Origin: Myxococcota bacterium
GTDB lineage: Bacteria; Myxococcota_A; Polyangia; Fen-1088
DNA: 35,621 nucleotides
NCBI GenBank assembly: GCA_025934105.1
Contig: JAICYS010000026.1
Coordinates: forward strand, 1 to 35,621
Direction of reading: 5' to 3'
Positions 24,401 through 35,491 of the stretch are shown piece by piece (position 1 is the stretch's first letter; each line of letters begins with the position of its first letter). The notes under the pieces are model-generated. The model had not been told where the DNA came from. It searched no databases and was given only the letters and a program-made list of their open reading frames with translations. The translations under genes were made by a program, and so were the position numbers.

Positions 24401-24460
24401 CCCGGCCCGGGCGACACGCGCATCGGCGTCCTTCACGTGAACGTCGGGCTGATGTTCTGA
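21431..24460 (+). CDS. Omp85/BamA-TamA superfamily outer-membrane barrel with seven POTRA-like repeats
   Basis: Outer-membrane insertase-type protein, 1009 residues. A signal peptide covers about 1-25 (cleavage after ARA or RAQ). Seven POTRA-like units can be read in order: ~34-113, 115-199 (RYVFVTGNW), 200-289 (GPITFTGNHAL), 291-367 (RIVVAFEGNT), 369-474 (KVRSVDFAGAHALS), 476-556, and 558-635 (VGPIFVRGNFVT). The 16-strand barrel (about 638-1009) carries the loop-6 motif GGDTTIRGY, with R883-G884, and ends in a Phe as OMPs do. E. coli TamA has three POTRAs and BamA five. Unit 5 contains an Ala-rich insert around 440-460. The GTG start at 21431 is the only possible start after an in-frame stop; no Shine-Dalgarno is visible in the C-rich leader, so translation may depend on tamB. 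Because it pairs with tamB it is best viewed as TamA-like. Confidence 0.93.
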   Translation: MTRATASILFGAALACAAVTRARAQEPVAAVPVAGYELGGTRIDPDDKLRSFIASVAAVGEPFVPAGPSDLIGQPLGTVPRLVRAFDAIGYRAAVTTRGGPGGITLVVNLLPYERLRYVFVTGNWRIQQDEIQRRITIRPGQAIPPAGPERAAVLEREREHVIDFLRSRGYFEANVRLEARPGTAPGALDFYVMVRLGPAYPLGPITFTGNHALRADEIDPMFRHADWLTLWNTPVPFTQKQLREDLDALTKRYRALGYVGVRVTTDFSVGHSVDRAAKNVRIGVTINERKRIVVAFEGNTSQSRGSLLDVITLFSRGSYDDYEVSASADAIQRHYQEAGNFLARVDWRRERLSSDEERIVFSIDEGPGLKVRSVDFAGAHALSPAELAEVVSVRPYPFLGIGSGGYATGKQLEQDVERLLEHYRSKGFLEAKARVDAATSLAALGHVGAVAAAAETSSRDARDLHVRFTIDEGPRVRLASETFQSTDATPLPYGEQFLLESVALRPGAPYSPAAVHADVKRLVRLFGDTGYGLAIVEPDVDRRGDAVALTWKVTLGPRMQVGPIFVRGNFVTRNQTILEQIRLRPGDTLKTTAVERSQRDIGFMQLFNNASPIAFPEKDGRRPVQPMVVNVEERYEQFSVLHLGVGASTDQKPPDSSFPVGVYVRAGYDNRDLLGRAWALDSTFTYGTAILKGNVSFLDRRFLGTLFRLDASFTYLNQATVRLGDIHSGGGSIGLSRELFPGVDAGLHYNLRNTTHTEPLLRQSGADELTQNVTLGTTVGSLSANVEWLRMDNRLLPTRGFRVDAIAELALPAFSVPLRPFPFAIGDDSFLKIGVHALSVIPLGRRIYLRHGFRFDQGLPLGGASLLPKVERYFAGGDTTIRGYQLDHARVEVVELPLAPVDPRNPAAGGLYNVEYRPLGGNLRILQNIDLQFPILPPWYGAVFMDNGVVADSLSSLGARQFRHGVGISPLLIRLPIGDVSLAWGWPLDPGPGDTRIGVLHVNVGLMF

Positions 24461-24521
24461 GGGCGGCGGGCCGGCGCGGGCGCCAGCCCCGGGCGCGGAT
24501 GCGCAGCCGGGCGCTCGAGGT

Positions 24522-25217
24522 TCAGCGGGCGGCGACGAGCGCGATCATGCTGTGCTGCTTCTCGAAGTTCTCCTTCGCGGACGCGGCTTCCTTGAACGAC
24601 GCGAAGTTGCCGTAGCGGACGCGGTAGACCATTCCCTTGCCGGGGACGGGGCCGGAGATGACGAAGGCGCCGGGAAACCGCTGGGCAAAGGCGTCGGCCT
24701 CGGCCGAGGTGGTGAACGTCGACAGGTGCAGCGTGAACTTGCCCCTAGCCTTGGCGGCTTCGGCGGGCGCAGCGGCGGCGGGCTTGATGGCGGCCACCCT
24801 GGGGACCGGCGGCGCGGCCGGTGGCGCGAGCGCCGCGACCAGATGCGGCGCCGGCTTGGCCCTGGGCGGCGGGGCGGCGGCCTGCGAGCCGGCCAGCGTG
24901 CGCGGGAAGGTCAGCGCCGGTTCGGGCGCGGCGACGCCCGGCGGCGGCTGATGCGCGCGGTCCAGCGCCGCCAGCGGATCGGCCAGCGGCGCGGCCTCGG
25001 CCTGCCCGCGCGACTCGATCCGCTTGCCGACCATCACGCCCAGCACGAACAGCATGCAGGCGACGATGGCGCTGCCGAAGAACAGGAAGAAGACCTGCCG
25101 GTTGTCCAGCCGGATCTCGATCTTCTCGCGCCAGCGCTCGACGTTGCGGTCCACGTCGGGAACGGCGGAGAGCGCGGGGGCATCCATGCTGTCTACGGCA
25201 GTGTACCGCAGGCTCAT
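24522..25217 (-). CDS. SPOR-domain inner-membrane protein
   Basis: A 231-residue protein with a short cytoplasmic N-terminus, one membrane helix (about residues 42-64, VFFLFFGSAIVACMLFVLGVMVG), a long Pro/Ala-rich periplasmic linker (75-150) and a C-terminal SPOR domain (about 155-231: FTLHLSTFTTSAEADAFAQ ... MVYRVRYGNFASFKEA). SPOR domains bind denuded septal peptidoglycan and bring proteins to the division site. The ATG at 25217 overlaps the argS stop (ATGA), so the two are probably translated together. A longer upstream frame is a shadow. It faces the Omp85 gene with a 61-bp convergent gap in which I see only GC-rich short inverted repeats, no clear terminator. Confidence 0.9.
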   Translation of the reverse strand: MSLRYTAVDSMDAPALSAVPDVDRNVERWREKIEIRLDNRQVFFLFFGSAIVACMLFVLGVMVGKRIESRGQAEAAPLADPLAALDRAHQPPPGVAAPEPALTFPRTLAGSQAAAPPPRAKPAPHLVAALAPPAAPPVPRVAAIKPAAAAPAEAAKARGKFTLHLSTFTTSAEADAFAQRFPGAFVISGPVPGKGMVYRVRYGNFASFKEAASAKENFEKQHSMIALVAAR

Positions 25218-27010
25218 GATTCGTCTTCTTTCGTGGTGGTTTCGCTGCGGGGCATCGATTCCGGCGCCGACACCCCCAGGAGGGCCAGCCCGTTCCGCAT
25301 CACCTGCCCGATGGCCTCCACCCACCAGAGCCGCGCCGCCGTCTTGCGCCAGTTCCAGGCGGCCCGCCAGTCGCCCACCCGCTGCCGTTCCTGCGGCAAG
25401 ATGGTGTCGCCGTGCGTCTTCTGGAGCCGCGTGTAGTAGCTCTGAAACTCGGACGCCAGCTCGCTCAGCCAGGTCGTCACCCGATGCGGCTCGCGCGCGT
25501 CCGCCGCGTCGGCCACGAAGTCGGGGAACTCGGCCAGCCGGCGCAGGATGGCCAGCTCTTCGGGCAGCGTCAGCTCGGTGGCCAGCTCGGGTGAGAAGGC
25601 CGGCCTTTGGGCGCCCAGCTCCACCGCGCGCCGCAGGATGGCCGCGCAGCGCGCATGGCCGTACTGGACGTAGTAGACCGGGTTGTCCAGCGACTGCCGC
25701 TTGGCGACCTCCAGGTCGAAGTCCAGCGGCGCGTCGTGACGCCGCATCAAGTAGAAGAACCGGGTGGCGTCGCGTCCGACCTCGCCGACCACCTCGTCGA
25801 GGGTGACGAACTCCCCCTCGCGCTTGCCCATCGCCACCGGCTGCCCGTCGCGCAGCAGGCTCACGATCTGGATCAGGATCACGCGCAGCACGGCGGGGTC
25901 CTGGCCGAACGCCTTCAAGGCCGCCTGCATCCGCGCGATGTGCCCGTGGTGGTCGGCGCCCCAGATGTCGCACAGCTCCTCGAAGCCGCGCGCCAGCTTC
26001 TTGCGATGGTACGCGATGTCCGCCAGCAGGTACGTCGGCAGCCCGCCGGACTTCACGACCACCCGGTCCTTGTCGTCGCCCCACAGCGCGGTGGTCTTCA
26101 GCCAGACGGCGTCGTCGTGGCGATCGATGAAGCCTTTGGCGTCGAGGTCGCGCAGCGTGGCCGCCACCTCGCCGGCCTCGTGCAGCGCGCGCTCGCTCTG
26201 CCAGACGTCGAAGCTGACGTCGAACCGCTCCAGCGTGGCGCGGATGATCGCCAGCGACGCGTCGATGGCGAAGTTCTTGATCGGCTCGATGTCCGCCGGC
26301 GGCGTCGGTCCCACCCAGCGGGCCCCGTCGCGCGCGAACAGCTCCCGCCCGAAGTCGCGGATGTAACCGCCCTTGTATCCGTTGTCGGGGAACGGCACCT
26401 CCGGAACCGACGGATCGGCGGCGCGCGCCGCGTCCATGTAGCGGGCCCAGGTCGACAGCGCCAGCACCTGGACCTGGTTGCCGGCGTCGTTGACGTAGAA
26501 CTCGGTGGTCACCGGGTAGCCCGCGAACCGCAGGAGCCGCGCCAGGGCGTCCCCGACCGCCGCGTGGCGCCCGTGCGCGACGTGCATCGGGCCGGTCGGA
26601 TTGGCGGACAGGTACTCGAGCAGGATCTTCGGTGACGTCTTGGCGGGCCCCCGGCCCCAGTCGGCGCCGGCGCGCAGGACCTCGCCCAGCTTGGCGTGCC
26701 AGAAGGCCGGGGCCAGACGCAGGTTGATGAACCCGGGCCCGGCGATGCTCGCCTCCGCGATCGACGACGCGCCTCCGGGCGCCAGCCGGGCGATGATCGC
26801 CTCGGCGACGGCGCGCGGCGGCTTGCCGGCCGGCTTGGCCAGCGTCAGCGCGACGTTGGAGGCGAAGTCGCCGTGCTCGGGCCGCTTGGTGCGCTCGACG
26901 GAGATCGACACCTCCCCGGCGCTGGCGGCCAGCACCCCCTCGCGGGCGAGGGCCTGGACGGCGGCGGAAAGGGCTTCGCGGACGGTTTCGCGGGCGCTGG
27001 ATGTGGGCAC
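25214..27010 (-). CDS. argS: Arginyl-tRNA synthetase
   Basis: Class I aminoacyl-tRNA synthetase charging tRNA-Arg, 598 residues. The N-terminal Add1 domain includes PEHGDFASNVAL (44-55). The catalytic region has SANPTGPMHVAHGR (135-148), in which the HIGH motif appears as HVAH instead of the usual HVGH. TEFYVNDAGNQV, WGADHHGHIARMQAAL and VAMGKREGEFVTLDE (the latter in the KMSKS position) are all diagnostic. The C-terminal anticodon-binding DALR part ends with LWWVEAIGQVMRNGLALLGV and a short acidic tail overlapping the next gene. The start is GTG at 27010, with only a weak purine-rich stretch (GTAGAAAGA) upstream. A 71-bp gap with a candidate promoter and a palindrome separates it from the propeller lipoprotein gene. 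Confidence 0.97.
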   Translation of the reverse strand: MPTSSARETVREALSAAVQALAREGVLAASAGEVSISVERTKRPEHGDFASNVALTLAKPAGKPPRAVAEAIIARLAPGGASSIAEASIAGPGFINLRLAPAFWHAKLGEVLRAGADWGRGPAKTSPKILLEYLSANPTGPMHVAHGRHAAVGDALARLLRFAGYPVTTEFYVNDAGNQVQVLALSTWARYMDAARAADPSVPEVPFPDNGYKGGYIRDFGRELFARDGARWVGPTPPADIEPIKNFAIDASLAIIRATLERFDVSFDVWQSERALHEAGEVAATLRDLDAKGFIDRHDDAVWLKTTALWGDDKDRVVVKSGGLPTYLLADIAYHRKKLARGFEELCDIWGADHHGHIARMQAALKAFGQDPAVLRVILIQIVSLLRDGQPVAMGKREGEFVTLDEVVGEVGRDATRFFYLMRRHDAPLDFDLEVAKRQSLDNPVYYVQYGHARCAAILRRAVELGAQRPAFSPELATELTLPEELAILRRLAEFPDFVADAADAREPHRVTTWLSELASEFQSYYTRLQKTHGDTILPQERQRVGDWRAAWNWRKTAARLWWVEAIGQVMRNGLALLGVSAPESMPRSETTTKEDES

Positions 27011-27021
27011 GATCTTTCTAC

Positions 27022-27058
27022 CTACATGTAGTCTCTACGCGCACCCGGCCGGCGTCAA
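27022..27058 (-). promoter_or_regulatory. Candidate promoter and palindrome upstream of argS
   Basis: On the minus strand TTGACG (27053-27058, 5 of 6 to the -35 consensus) is followed about 15-17 nt later by weak -10 candidates (TAGAGA or GAGACT). Just downstream sits a perfect 10-bp palindrome, CTACATGTAG (27022-27031), 11 nt before the GTG. The palindrome could be an operator or lie in the leader. Low confidence because the -10 is poor. Confidence 0.3.
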
Positions 27059-27081
27059 GTTCGCCGCGCGCGGGCCGGCGG

Positions 27082-30000
27082 TCACTGAATCGGGAACAGG
27101 CCGCCGCTGGCGTTGTAGTCCTGGAAGATCGGCTGGCTGCCGGTCGCGGAGCCGATGGTCGCCGAGTACCCGAGCGGATGAATCCGCAGCAGCTGGCCGC
27201 GCGTGGCGGCCCCGCCCTCCGCCCGCCCCAGCCGGCGCTGGTCGACGACGAAGAGGTACCGCTCTTCCGTCTGGGCCTGCGTGAACGGCGTCAGCTGCGC
27301 CATCGCGTCGACCGGGCCGTACACGATCCGCGCCGGCATGGAGACCTCGATGGTGGCGGGGTCCTGGACCGCCTGCGGCGCGAAGCCGCCGTGAACGTCG
27401 AACACGGCGTTGAACTGTCCGCTTGGACCGCGGTCCAGGTTGGCGAGCACGAACGTGAGCTGCGAGTTGCGGAACAGCGCCCGGACGTGCGTGGGCAGCG
27501 CGCCCTTGATCGCGATCGGGTCCGACTGGACCGGACCGCCCAGGAACAGGCAGGGGTCGCTGGGGGCGGGCGGCGTGTTGATGGCGTCGACCAGTTTCTG
27601 GGCCGCTTGCTTGGCGGCGTCGTACTGAGCCGAACCGGGCGGGTACGAATCGGGATCGACGCGCGCGTCGATCTGGGCCACCGCGTCCGTCACGTTCGTA
27701 CAGGTGGGCGCGTCCATCGGGATGCGGAACGTGAACCGCGAGTCGGGCGTCGGATTGGCCGCGCACTGCTGGTCATTGGGCGGCAGCGTGGCCGTCGTCA
27801 TGGTGCCCGACTGCGACCCGGACACCAGGAACCCGTTCCCGACCTGAACCTGGTAGCTGGCCAGCTGGTCGAAACAGTTTTGCTTGTCCTTCGGCGTGAG
27901 CGGCGGAGCGTCGGCGCAGTAGCAGGCCGTCTTGTCGCATTCGCCGGGCAGCGGCAAGGCCTTGTCGTTCAGGTTGATGCAGACGCGTCCGGCGCGGCAC
28001 GGCGTCTTCGAGTCGCACTTGACCAGGCAGCGCGGCGTGGGGCCCAACTCCGGGTCCTTCAAGCAACGGAAGTCTCCGGTCGACGCGTCGTTCGGGTCGG
28101 GGCAGACGTCGGGCGACGTGACGTCCACCGCGCCGTTCATGTCCGGGTTGCAGGGCTTGAGCGGCGATCGCGCGAGCTCGTCCAGGTGCGGGCGGATCAC
28201 CAGCTGGTTCGGGTACGCCGCCACGACCTCGTAGCGGCGGACGGTCTGCAGGAACGGAGCGCAGGACGCCGACACCGCGTCGGTGCGGTTGGGATCGGCG
28301 CAAAGCCCGTTGATCGGCTGCCCGGCGGTCGAAGCCGAGACCGTCTCGTCGAGCAGGCACACCTCTCCCAGCCCGCACTGGTTGTTCTGGGTGCATCCGG
28401 TCAGCGTCACCAGGTCGCCGGCCACCACGCCGGTCGCGCAGTAGTTGGTGCCGGTGTCGAGCAGCATCGCGTCCACCGGCATGTGCGATCCGACGTTGGC
28501 CGGGAACTGGGCCGCGGTGTTTCCGGAAAGCACGCCGGTCGCGTGCGTGCCACCGAGCGGCCCCTGCCAGCTGATCGTCCACTCTTGCGGCGTAACGGCC
28601 CGGCGGTCGATCGGGTCGTCGGCCATGAGCCGGTTCGGCTCGCGCGGGAAGAACACCCCCGTCTGGACGAACAGGGGGGTGACGGCCGTGGCGTTCCATT
28701 CAGCCCCCTGCGTCCAGAACGGCTCCAGGTAGGGACCGGTCGCGGGCGTGCTGGGGAGGACGTCGACGCGCGGCGGACCAGAGGACGGATCCAGGGTCAC
28801 CGAGTACGTGACCTCGTTGCGATCGCGAAGCGTGTTCACGAACGGCTCGGGCTCGAGCAGATCGGGCTTGGCGGGCGAGTAGACGAACCCGTTTCCGCTG
28901 ACGGCGGCGGCGTATGTGCGCAGGACGGGGTTGATGTTGACCAGGTAAACGCCGCCCGAGTCCGTGATCACCCAGGCATGCGCGCCGTTCACGCTCTGCT
29001 CGCTCGAGTCCTCGGTCGGCTCGGTGCGGATGTCGGCGGCGGCCACGTCGATGGGCAGCGCCGGGAAGTGAATGCCGGGCCCCACGCTGAACGGCCGCCG
29101 GTGCGCCGGATCGACGGGGATGCAAGGGGTGCTGGCCGACACGCCCGGCGGCAAGTTCATCGGGTCGACGTTGGTCTCGCACTCGGTCTCGGCCCCGGGC
29201 AGGAAGACGTTGACGACCCGGAGCGTCCCGTCCTGGGCGATCGCATAGAGGTACTTGCGCTGGACGTAGTCGGCGGCCTGGCCACGGGCGGTCAGGTCCT
29301 CGTGGAAGGCCGCGGTCTCGGCGCCGACGAACACACCGGCTTGGCCGGGATTGGTGAGGTAGCGATACGGGTCGACGTTCAGGCGTACCCGCGCCGCGCC
29401 CCGCGCGCCTTCGTGAAGGTAGATGGCGTTGCCGGGCAGCGTGAGGCCGGCGCTGGTCAGGCCCACCGACAGCACGTACGACGCGTTGGCCAGGCCGATG
29501 TAGGCCCGGCTGCCGTCCGGGAGGATGGCGATGCCGCTGGGGCTGATGGGCTGCGTCCCGGGCGCCGGAACGTACGGCACGTCCGCATACTGGTTGCCGA
29601 GGATCGCGCCGCCCGGCGGCGCCACACCACCCGCCCCGGCCTGGCCGCTCTGGCCGGCCTGACCGGCGGCGCCGCCGCCCTGTCCGCCGGCCCCCGTCAT
29701 GGCGGCGTCGGGAACCGCGGCATCCGCCAGGGCCGATGCGTCGGCGGCGGCATCGGCGGCTCCGCCAGCGCCGGTGACCGCCCCGTCGGCCGGGGCCGCC
29801 TCGCCCGGGGCCGCGTCGGCCAAGGCGGCCTGGGGCAGCGGCCCCGCGTCGCCGCCGGTCGCGGTGGCGCCCGGCGGCAGCGCCTGGCCCGCGCAGTCCA
29901 CCGGGCAACTGGGCGCCGTCCCCGCGTCGACCAGCGTGACGCCCGGCTTGCCGTCGGCCGTCGTCGCCGCCCGCACGTGGGCCGAGCTGACGATCTGCCC

Positions 30001-30774
30001 CGAGGGGAGCGCGATCACCGCCACCAGATCGCACGACGGGTACGTCACCAGCGCGTACCAGGGGACCGGCGCGGTCTGCGTCGGCCACCCGAGCGGACCG
30101 GCCATGGCGCCTTCGCCGCTGCACAGCGGCCCGTGCGTGCCGGTGTCGCCCGGCGTCTCGGACGCGTCGACCAGACCGCTCGTGTCCTGGGGCAGGAACA
30201 CCGCCTCGTACGGCGCGGCCATGAGGACCGTTCCGTCGCTCTTCACCGGACGAATGGTCAGCGTGGCCGTGCGCGGCGACGGCAACACCGTGTCGCGGCT
30301 CTCCTGGCCGTAGAAGGTCGGCGCGACCAGCACCGAGGGGTCGACCAGCGACAGATCGCAGGAGCCACGGTTGGCGGTCAGCAGCCGGCATCCGTCGTCG
30401 CTGGCGGACACCTGGCTCGGCAGCTCGCCGAGCGGGGCCTGCCCATAGCCGCCGGTGAGCGGATTGAGGTCGACCAGCTTCCAGTGATCGGCGTCGACCA
30501 CCGTCAGCCCGCTGCTTCCGCTCTGGGGCATGAACGCGAAGGTGCGCGACGTGGGCGCCGCCAGCGGGTCGTAGAGATCTTGCGGGTGACAGACGCGCAT
30601 CGGCCGCCCCGAGACGGCCAGCGAGCCGTCCTGGTTCTGGTACTCCCCGAAGCACATGAACGCCACGTCGGTCGGGCGGTTCAGATCGTTGACCGGCAGC
30701 AGGTTGGGCGTCGCGCTGCACGCGATCCCGGCGGCGGCCGCCCCACAACCCAGCAACAAATGGAGCCTCTTCAT
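27082..30774 (-). CDS. Large beta-propeller-like lipoprotein with Ala/Gly-rich insert and Cys-rich module
   Basis: A 1230-residue probable lipoprotein of no family I can name. Signal MKRLHLLLGCGAAAAG leads to a lipobox-like GIAC (C19). Blade-like phrases occur through the first two thirds: TFAFMPQSGSSGLTVVDAD, CRLLTANRGSCDLSLVDPS, ILPDGSRAYIGLANASYVL, suggesting a YVTN/WD-type propeller. About residues 297-390 are a low-complexity Ala/Gly/Asp linker (GAGGQGGGAAGQAGQ and similar) interrupting the propeller. Around 790-960 lies a Cys-rich module with units such as CGLGEVC and CRAGRVC, probably disulfide-bonded. The C-terminal part has no recognised domain. The start overlaps the stop of the preceding propeller gene by ATGA. 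Likely displayed on the outer membrane. Confidence 0.82.
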   Translation of the reverse strand: MKRLHLLLGCGAAAAGIACSATPNLLPVNDLNRPTDVAFMCFGEYQNQDGSLAVSGRPMRVCHPQDLYDPLAAPTSRTFAFMPQSGSSGLTVVDADHWKLVDLNPLTGGYGQAPLGELPSQVSASDDGCRLLTANRGSCDLSLVDPSVLVAPTFYGQESRDTVLPSPRTATLTIRPVKSDGTVLMAAPYEAVFLPQDTSGLVDASETPGDTGTHGPLCSGEGAMAGPLGWPTQTAPVPWYALVTYPSCDLVAVIALPSGQIVSSAHVRAATTADGKPGVTLVDAGTAPSCPVDCAGQALPPGATATGGDAGPLPQAALADAAPGEAAPADGAVTGAGGAADAAADASALADAAVPDAAMTGAGGQGGGAAGQAGQSGQAGAGGVAPPGGAILGNQYADVPYVPAPGTQPISPSGIAILPDGSRAYIGLANASYVLSVGLTSAGLTLPGNAIYLHEGARGAARVRLNVDPYRYLTNPGQAGVFVGAETAAFHEDLTARGQAADYVQRKYLYAIAQDGTLRVVNVFLPGAETECETNVDPMNLPPGVSASTPCIPVDPAHRRPFSVGPGIHFPALPIDVAAADIRTEPTEDSSEQSVNGAHAWVITDSGGVYLVNINPVLRTYAAAVSGNGFVYSPAKPDLLEPEPFVNTLRDRNEVTYSVTLDPSSGPPRVDVLPSTPATGPYLEPFWTQGAEWNATAVTPLFVQTGVFFPREPNRLMADDPIDRRAVTPQEWTISWQGPLGGTHATGVLSGNTAAQFPANVGSHMPVDAMLLDTGTNYCATGVVAGDLVTLTGCTQNNQCGLGEVCLLDETVSASTAGQPINGLCADPNRTDAVSASCAPFLQTVRRYEVVAAYPNQLVIRPHLDELARSPLKPCNPDMNGAVDVTSPDVCPDPNDASTGDFRCLKDPELGPTPRCLVKCDSKTPCRAGRVCINLNDKALPLPGECDKTACYCADAPPLTPKDKQNCFDQLASYQVQVGNGFLVSGSQSGTMTTATLPPNDQQCAANPTPDSRFTFRIPMDAPTCTNVTDAVAQIDARVDPDSYPPGSAQYDAAKQAAQKLVDAINTPPAPSDPCLFLGGPVQSDPIAIKGALPTHVRALFRNSQLTFVLANLDRGPSGQFNAVFDVHGGFAPQAVQDPATIEVSMPARIVYGPVDAMAQLTPFTQAQTEERYLFVVDQRRLGRAEGGAATRGQLLRIHPLGYSATIGSATGSQPIFQDYNASGGLFPIQ

Positions 30775-32402
30775 CGCGGCACCGTGGTGGGGAAGCCGAT
30801 CCGCTGGATCACGTGATATTGGGTGGGGCTGGCGGGCGCGAGATCGACCACCACCAGGTCGTTCTGGCTGAAGTCCAGCACGTAAGCGACCGGCAGATTG
30901 GGGTCGAACACCATGCCGGCCGGCCCCCGCCCGACCTGGAACGTGGTCAGCAGCGACGGGACGGTCGGATCGACCACGTAGATCTCGCCGGTGTCGAAGC
31001 AGTTGACGTAAAGCCGCATTCCGTCACCTGCGTCGTGCTGGTAGAGGAACGTCGGGCTCGAACAAGTTTCGATGAGCGAGGTGGGCAGCACCGTCACCGC
31101 GCCCGACTGCGTGCGGCCGACGTCGAAGCCGACCAGATCGGGCGGGATCCGCTCGAGCGCGAACACCCGCTGCGGCTGGTCGGGCGCCGAATCCGGCGGG
31201 TCGACGAAGGCCAGGCCCCGGATCTCGGCGCCCGAAAGGCCGGTCGACAGCGAATCCGCCGCCCCCAACAGCACCACGTCGCTGTTGTCGCCGCAGTTGA
31301 ACGCCGTGGCCGTCTGGCTGCCCGACAGGTACGGGATCAGCGAGGTGACCTGCGGCAGGTAGCGCGAGCTCGCGAAGAGCTCCTGGGGCCCCTTGGGGTC
31401 GCTGCCCAGCTGCGCGTGTAGCGTCAGGTTGGTGATGCCGAAGACGCCGGCGGCGTTGGCGGGAAACGGGCTGGGGGTCGGCGTGACGAACGCCGGCTCC
31501 GGCGGAAAACCGGCGGCGGCCGGCGCCGGGCCGTTGGGCGACACGTTGAACACCGAGATGCCGCCCGAGTCGGGCGTCGAGGTGTTGCCGACCAGATGGC
31601 CGACGTAGAGGAGATCGCGGTCGGCGTCCAGCTTCAGCGCGTAGGGCTCGTCGGGGAGCAGCACGTCGGGCGCGTTCGTGTCCCCCGCCTCGGTGAGGAG
31701 GTCAGACCGGGTGGAGGTGACCTTCTGGGTGCACTCGGCCAGCGGCTGGATCACCCCGTCCTGGCGGCAGTGCAGCGACGGGCGCGGCCCGCCGGCCGCC
31801 GGCAACACGTCCAACCACGTCAGCGAGGTGTCGCCCCGGACGCCGATGATGATTCGCGCGCCGGCCGGGTCGAAGGGGCAACCTTCCTTCTGGGCGCAGG
31901 CGCCGGAGCAGTTGGTCTGCCACTCCATTCCGGAGGCGAAGCTTCCGATCCGGACCGTCGCGTCCGACTGCACGTAGAGCCGCTCGTCGCAGTTGAGGAT
32001 GTTGCTGTCGAGGACGTCCCAGCAGCAGGTCGGCGGCACGCTGCGCGACACGGCGTTCACGTAGTCCTGCTGCGGGCAGACGGGCCACTGGCTGCCGCGC
32101 GCGCGGTCGCTGGCCGCGCCGCGCAAGGTGACGGTGCCGTCGGCGCCGGGCGCGGTCACATCCTCGCCGACGTTCACCATCACCAGCGTGCCGTCGTTGT
32201 AGCGGAGATCGGCGTTCGAATTCGCGACGAACAGCCACTGCCCGTCCGGCGGCATGATGGCGCTGGACGGGAAGAAGAAGGTGTCCGCCGGCGGCATGAC
32301 GCCTTCTTGGCTGAGCGAGCACGCGCCCGCCCCGGCGGCCAGCGCCGCCAGGGTCGTCAGCAGGAACGCACCCGTCCGCTGCGGTGAGGGGGTCCCTGCC
32401 AT
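30771..32402 (-). CDS. Beta-propeller (YVTN-like) lipoprotein
   Basis: A 543-residue protein with signal FLLTTLAALAAGAGAC and C28 as the likely lipidated cysteine. Blade motifs are clear: PPDGQWLFVANSNADLRYND, YALKLDADRDLLYVGHLVG, GMRLYVNCFDTGEIYVVDP, and GMVFDPNLPVAYVLDFSQND, i.e. a YVTN-type propeller whose last blades are the most regular. At least ten other cysteines are scattered in the first half. No enzyme motif is visible. The gene begins 28 bp after the ppdK stop with no Shine-Dalgarno, and its stop overlaps the next lipoprotein gene by ATGA. The two lipoproteins likely work as a pair at the cell surface; the ligand is unknown. Confidence 0.84.
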   Translation of the reverse strand: MAGTPSPQRTGAFLLTTLAALAAGAGACSLSQEGVMPPADTFFFPSSAIMPPDGQWLFVANSNADLRYNDGTLVMVNVGEDVTAPGADGTVTLRGAASDRARGSQWPVCPQQDYVNAVSRSVPPTCCWDVLDSNILNCDERLYVQSDATVRIGSFASGMEWQTNCSGACAQKEGCPFDPAGARIIIGVRGDTSLTWLDVLPAAGGPRPSLHCRQDGVIQPLAECTQKVTSTRSDLLTEAGDTNAPDVLLPDEPYALKLDADRDLLYVGHLVGNTSTPDSGGISVFNVSPNGPAPAAAGFPPEPAFVTPTPSPFPANAAGVFGITNLTLHAQLGSDPKGPQELFASSRYLPQVTSLIPYLSGSQTATAFNCGDNSDVVLLGAADSLSTGLSGAEIRGLAFVDPPDSAPDQPQRVFALERIPPDLVGFDVGRTQSGAVTVLPTSLIETCSSPTFLYQHDAGDGMRLYVNCFDTGEIYVVDPTVPSLLTTFQVGRGPAGMVFDPNLPVAYVLDFSQNDLVVVDLAPASPTQYHVIQRIGFPTTVPR

Positions 32403-32430
32403 GCCGGTTCTAGGACTCAGCCCCGAACCG

Positions 32431-35355
<2,925 letters not shown>

Positions 35356-35465
35356 GGGCGCTTATTTACCCTGCTCCCCGCGCCACGGGAAGCCCCTTTA
35401 GCGACGATCAGGGGCAGCGAGTGGGACGAAGCCCGGCTCGGCCCGGCGAAGTCCGTCGCGGAAGC

Positions 35466-35491
35466 CTCGGAACCCTTCTGAGGGTTCCGAG
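35466..35491. terminator. Perfect 10-bp hairpin upstream of ppdK
   Basis: CTCGGAACCC pairs exactly with GGGTTCCGAG around a six-base loop (TTCTGA). It lies 111 bp upstream of ppdK and 5 bp before the first 51-nt repeat. There is no T-run on either side. It may terminate a gene beyond the right edge, or be the boundary of the repeat element. Confidence 0.5.

Noticed and set aside
24461-24521. Terminator between the convergent Omp85 and SPOR genes
   Set aside because: Only short overlapping GC inverted repeats of four or five pairs; no stem stands out from background.
27001-30816. A 1271-codon open frame on the plus strand, antisense to the large propeller lipoprotein gene
   Set aside because: Arg/Ala/Gly/Val-rich translation with no domain. 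It is the mirror of a real gene whose third positions are nearly all G or C. The same applies to long frames at 85-1986 (+), 2094-3608 (+), 14662-16860 (+), 18262-21228 (-) and 21335-24325 (-).
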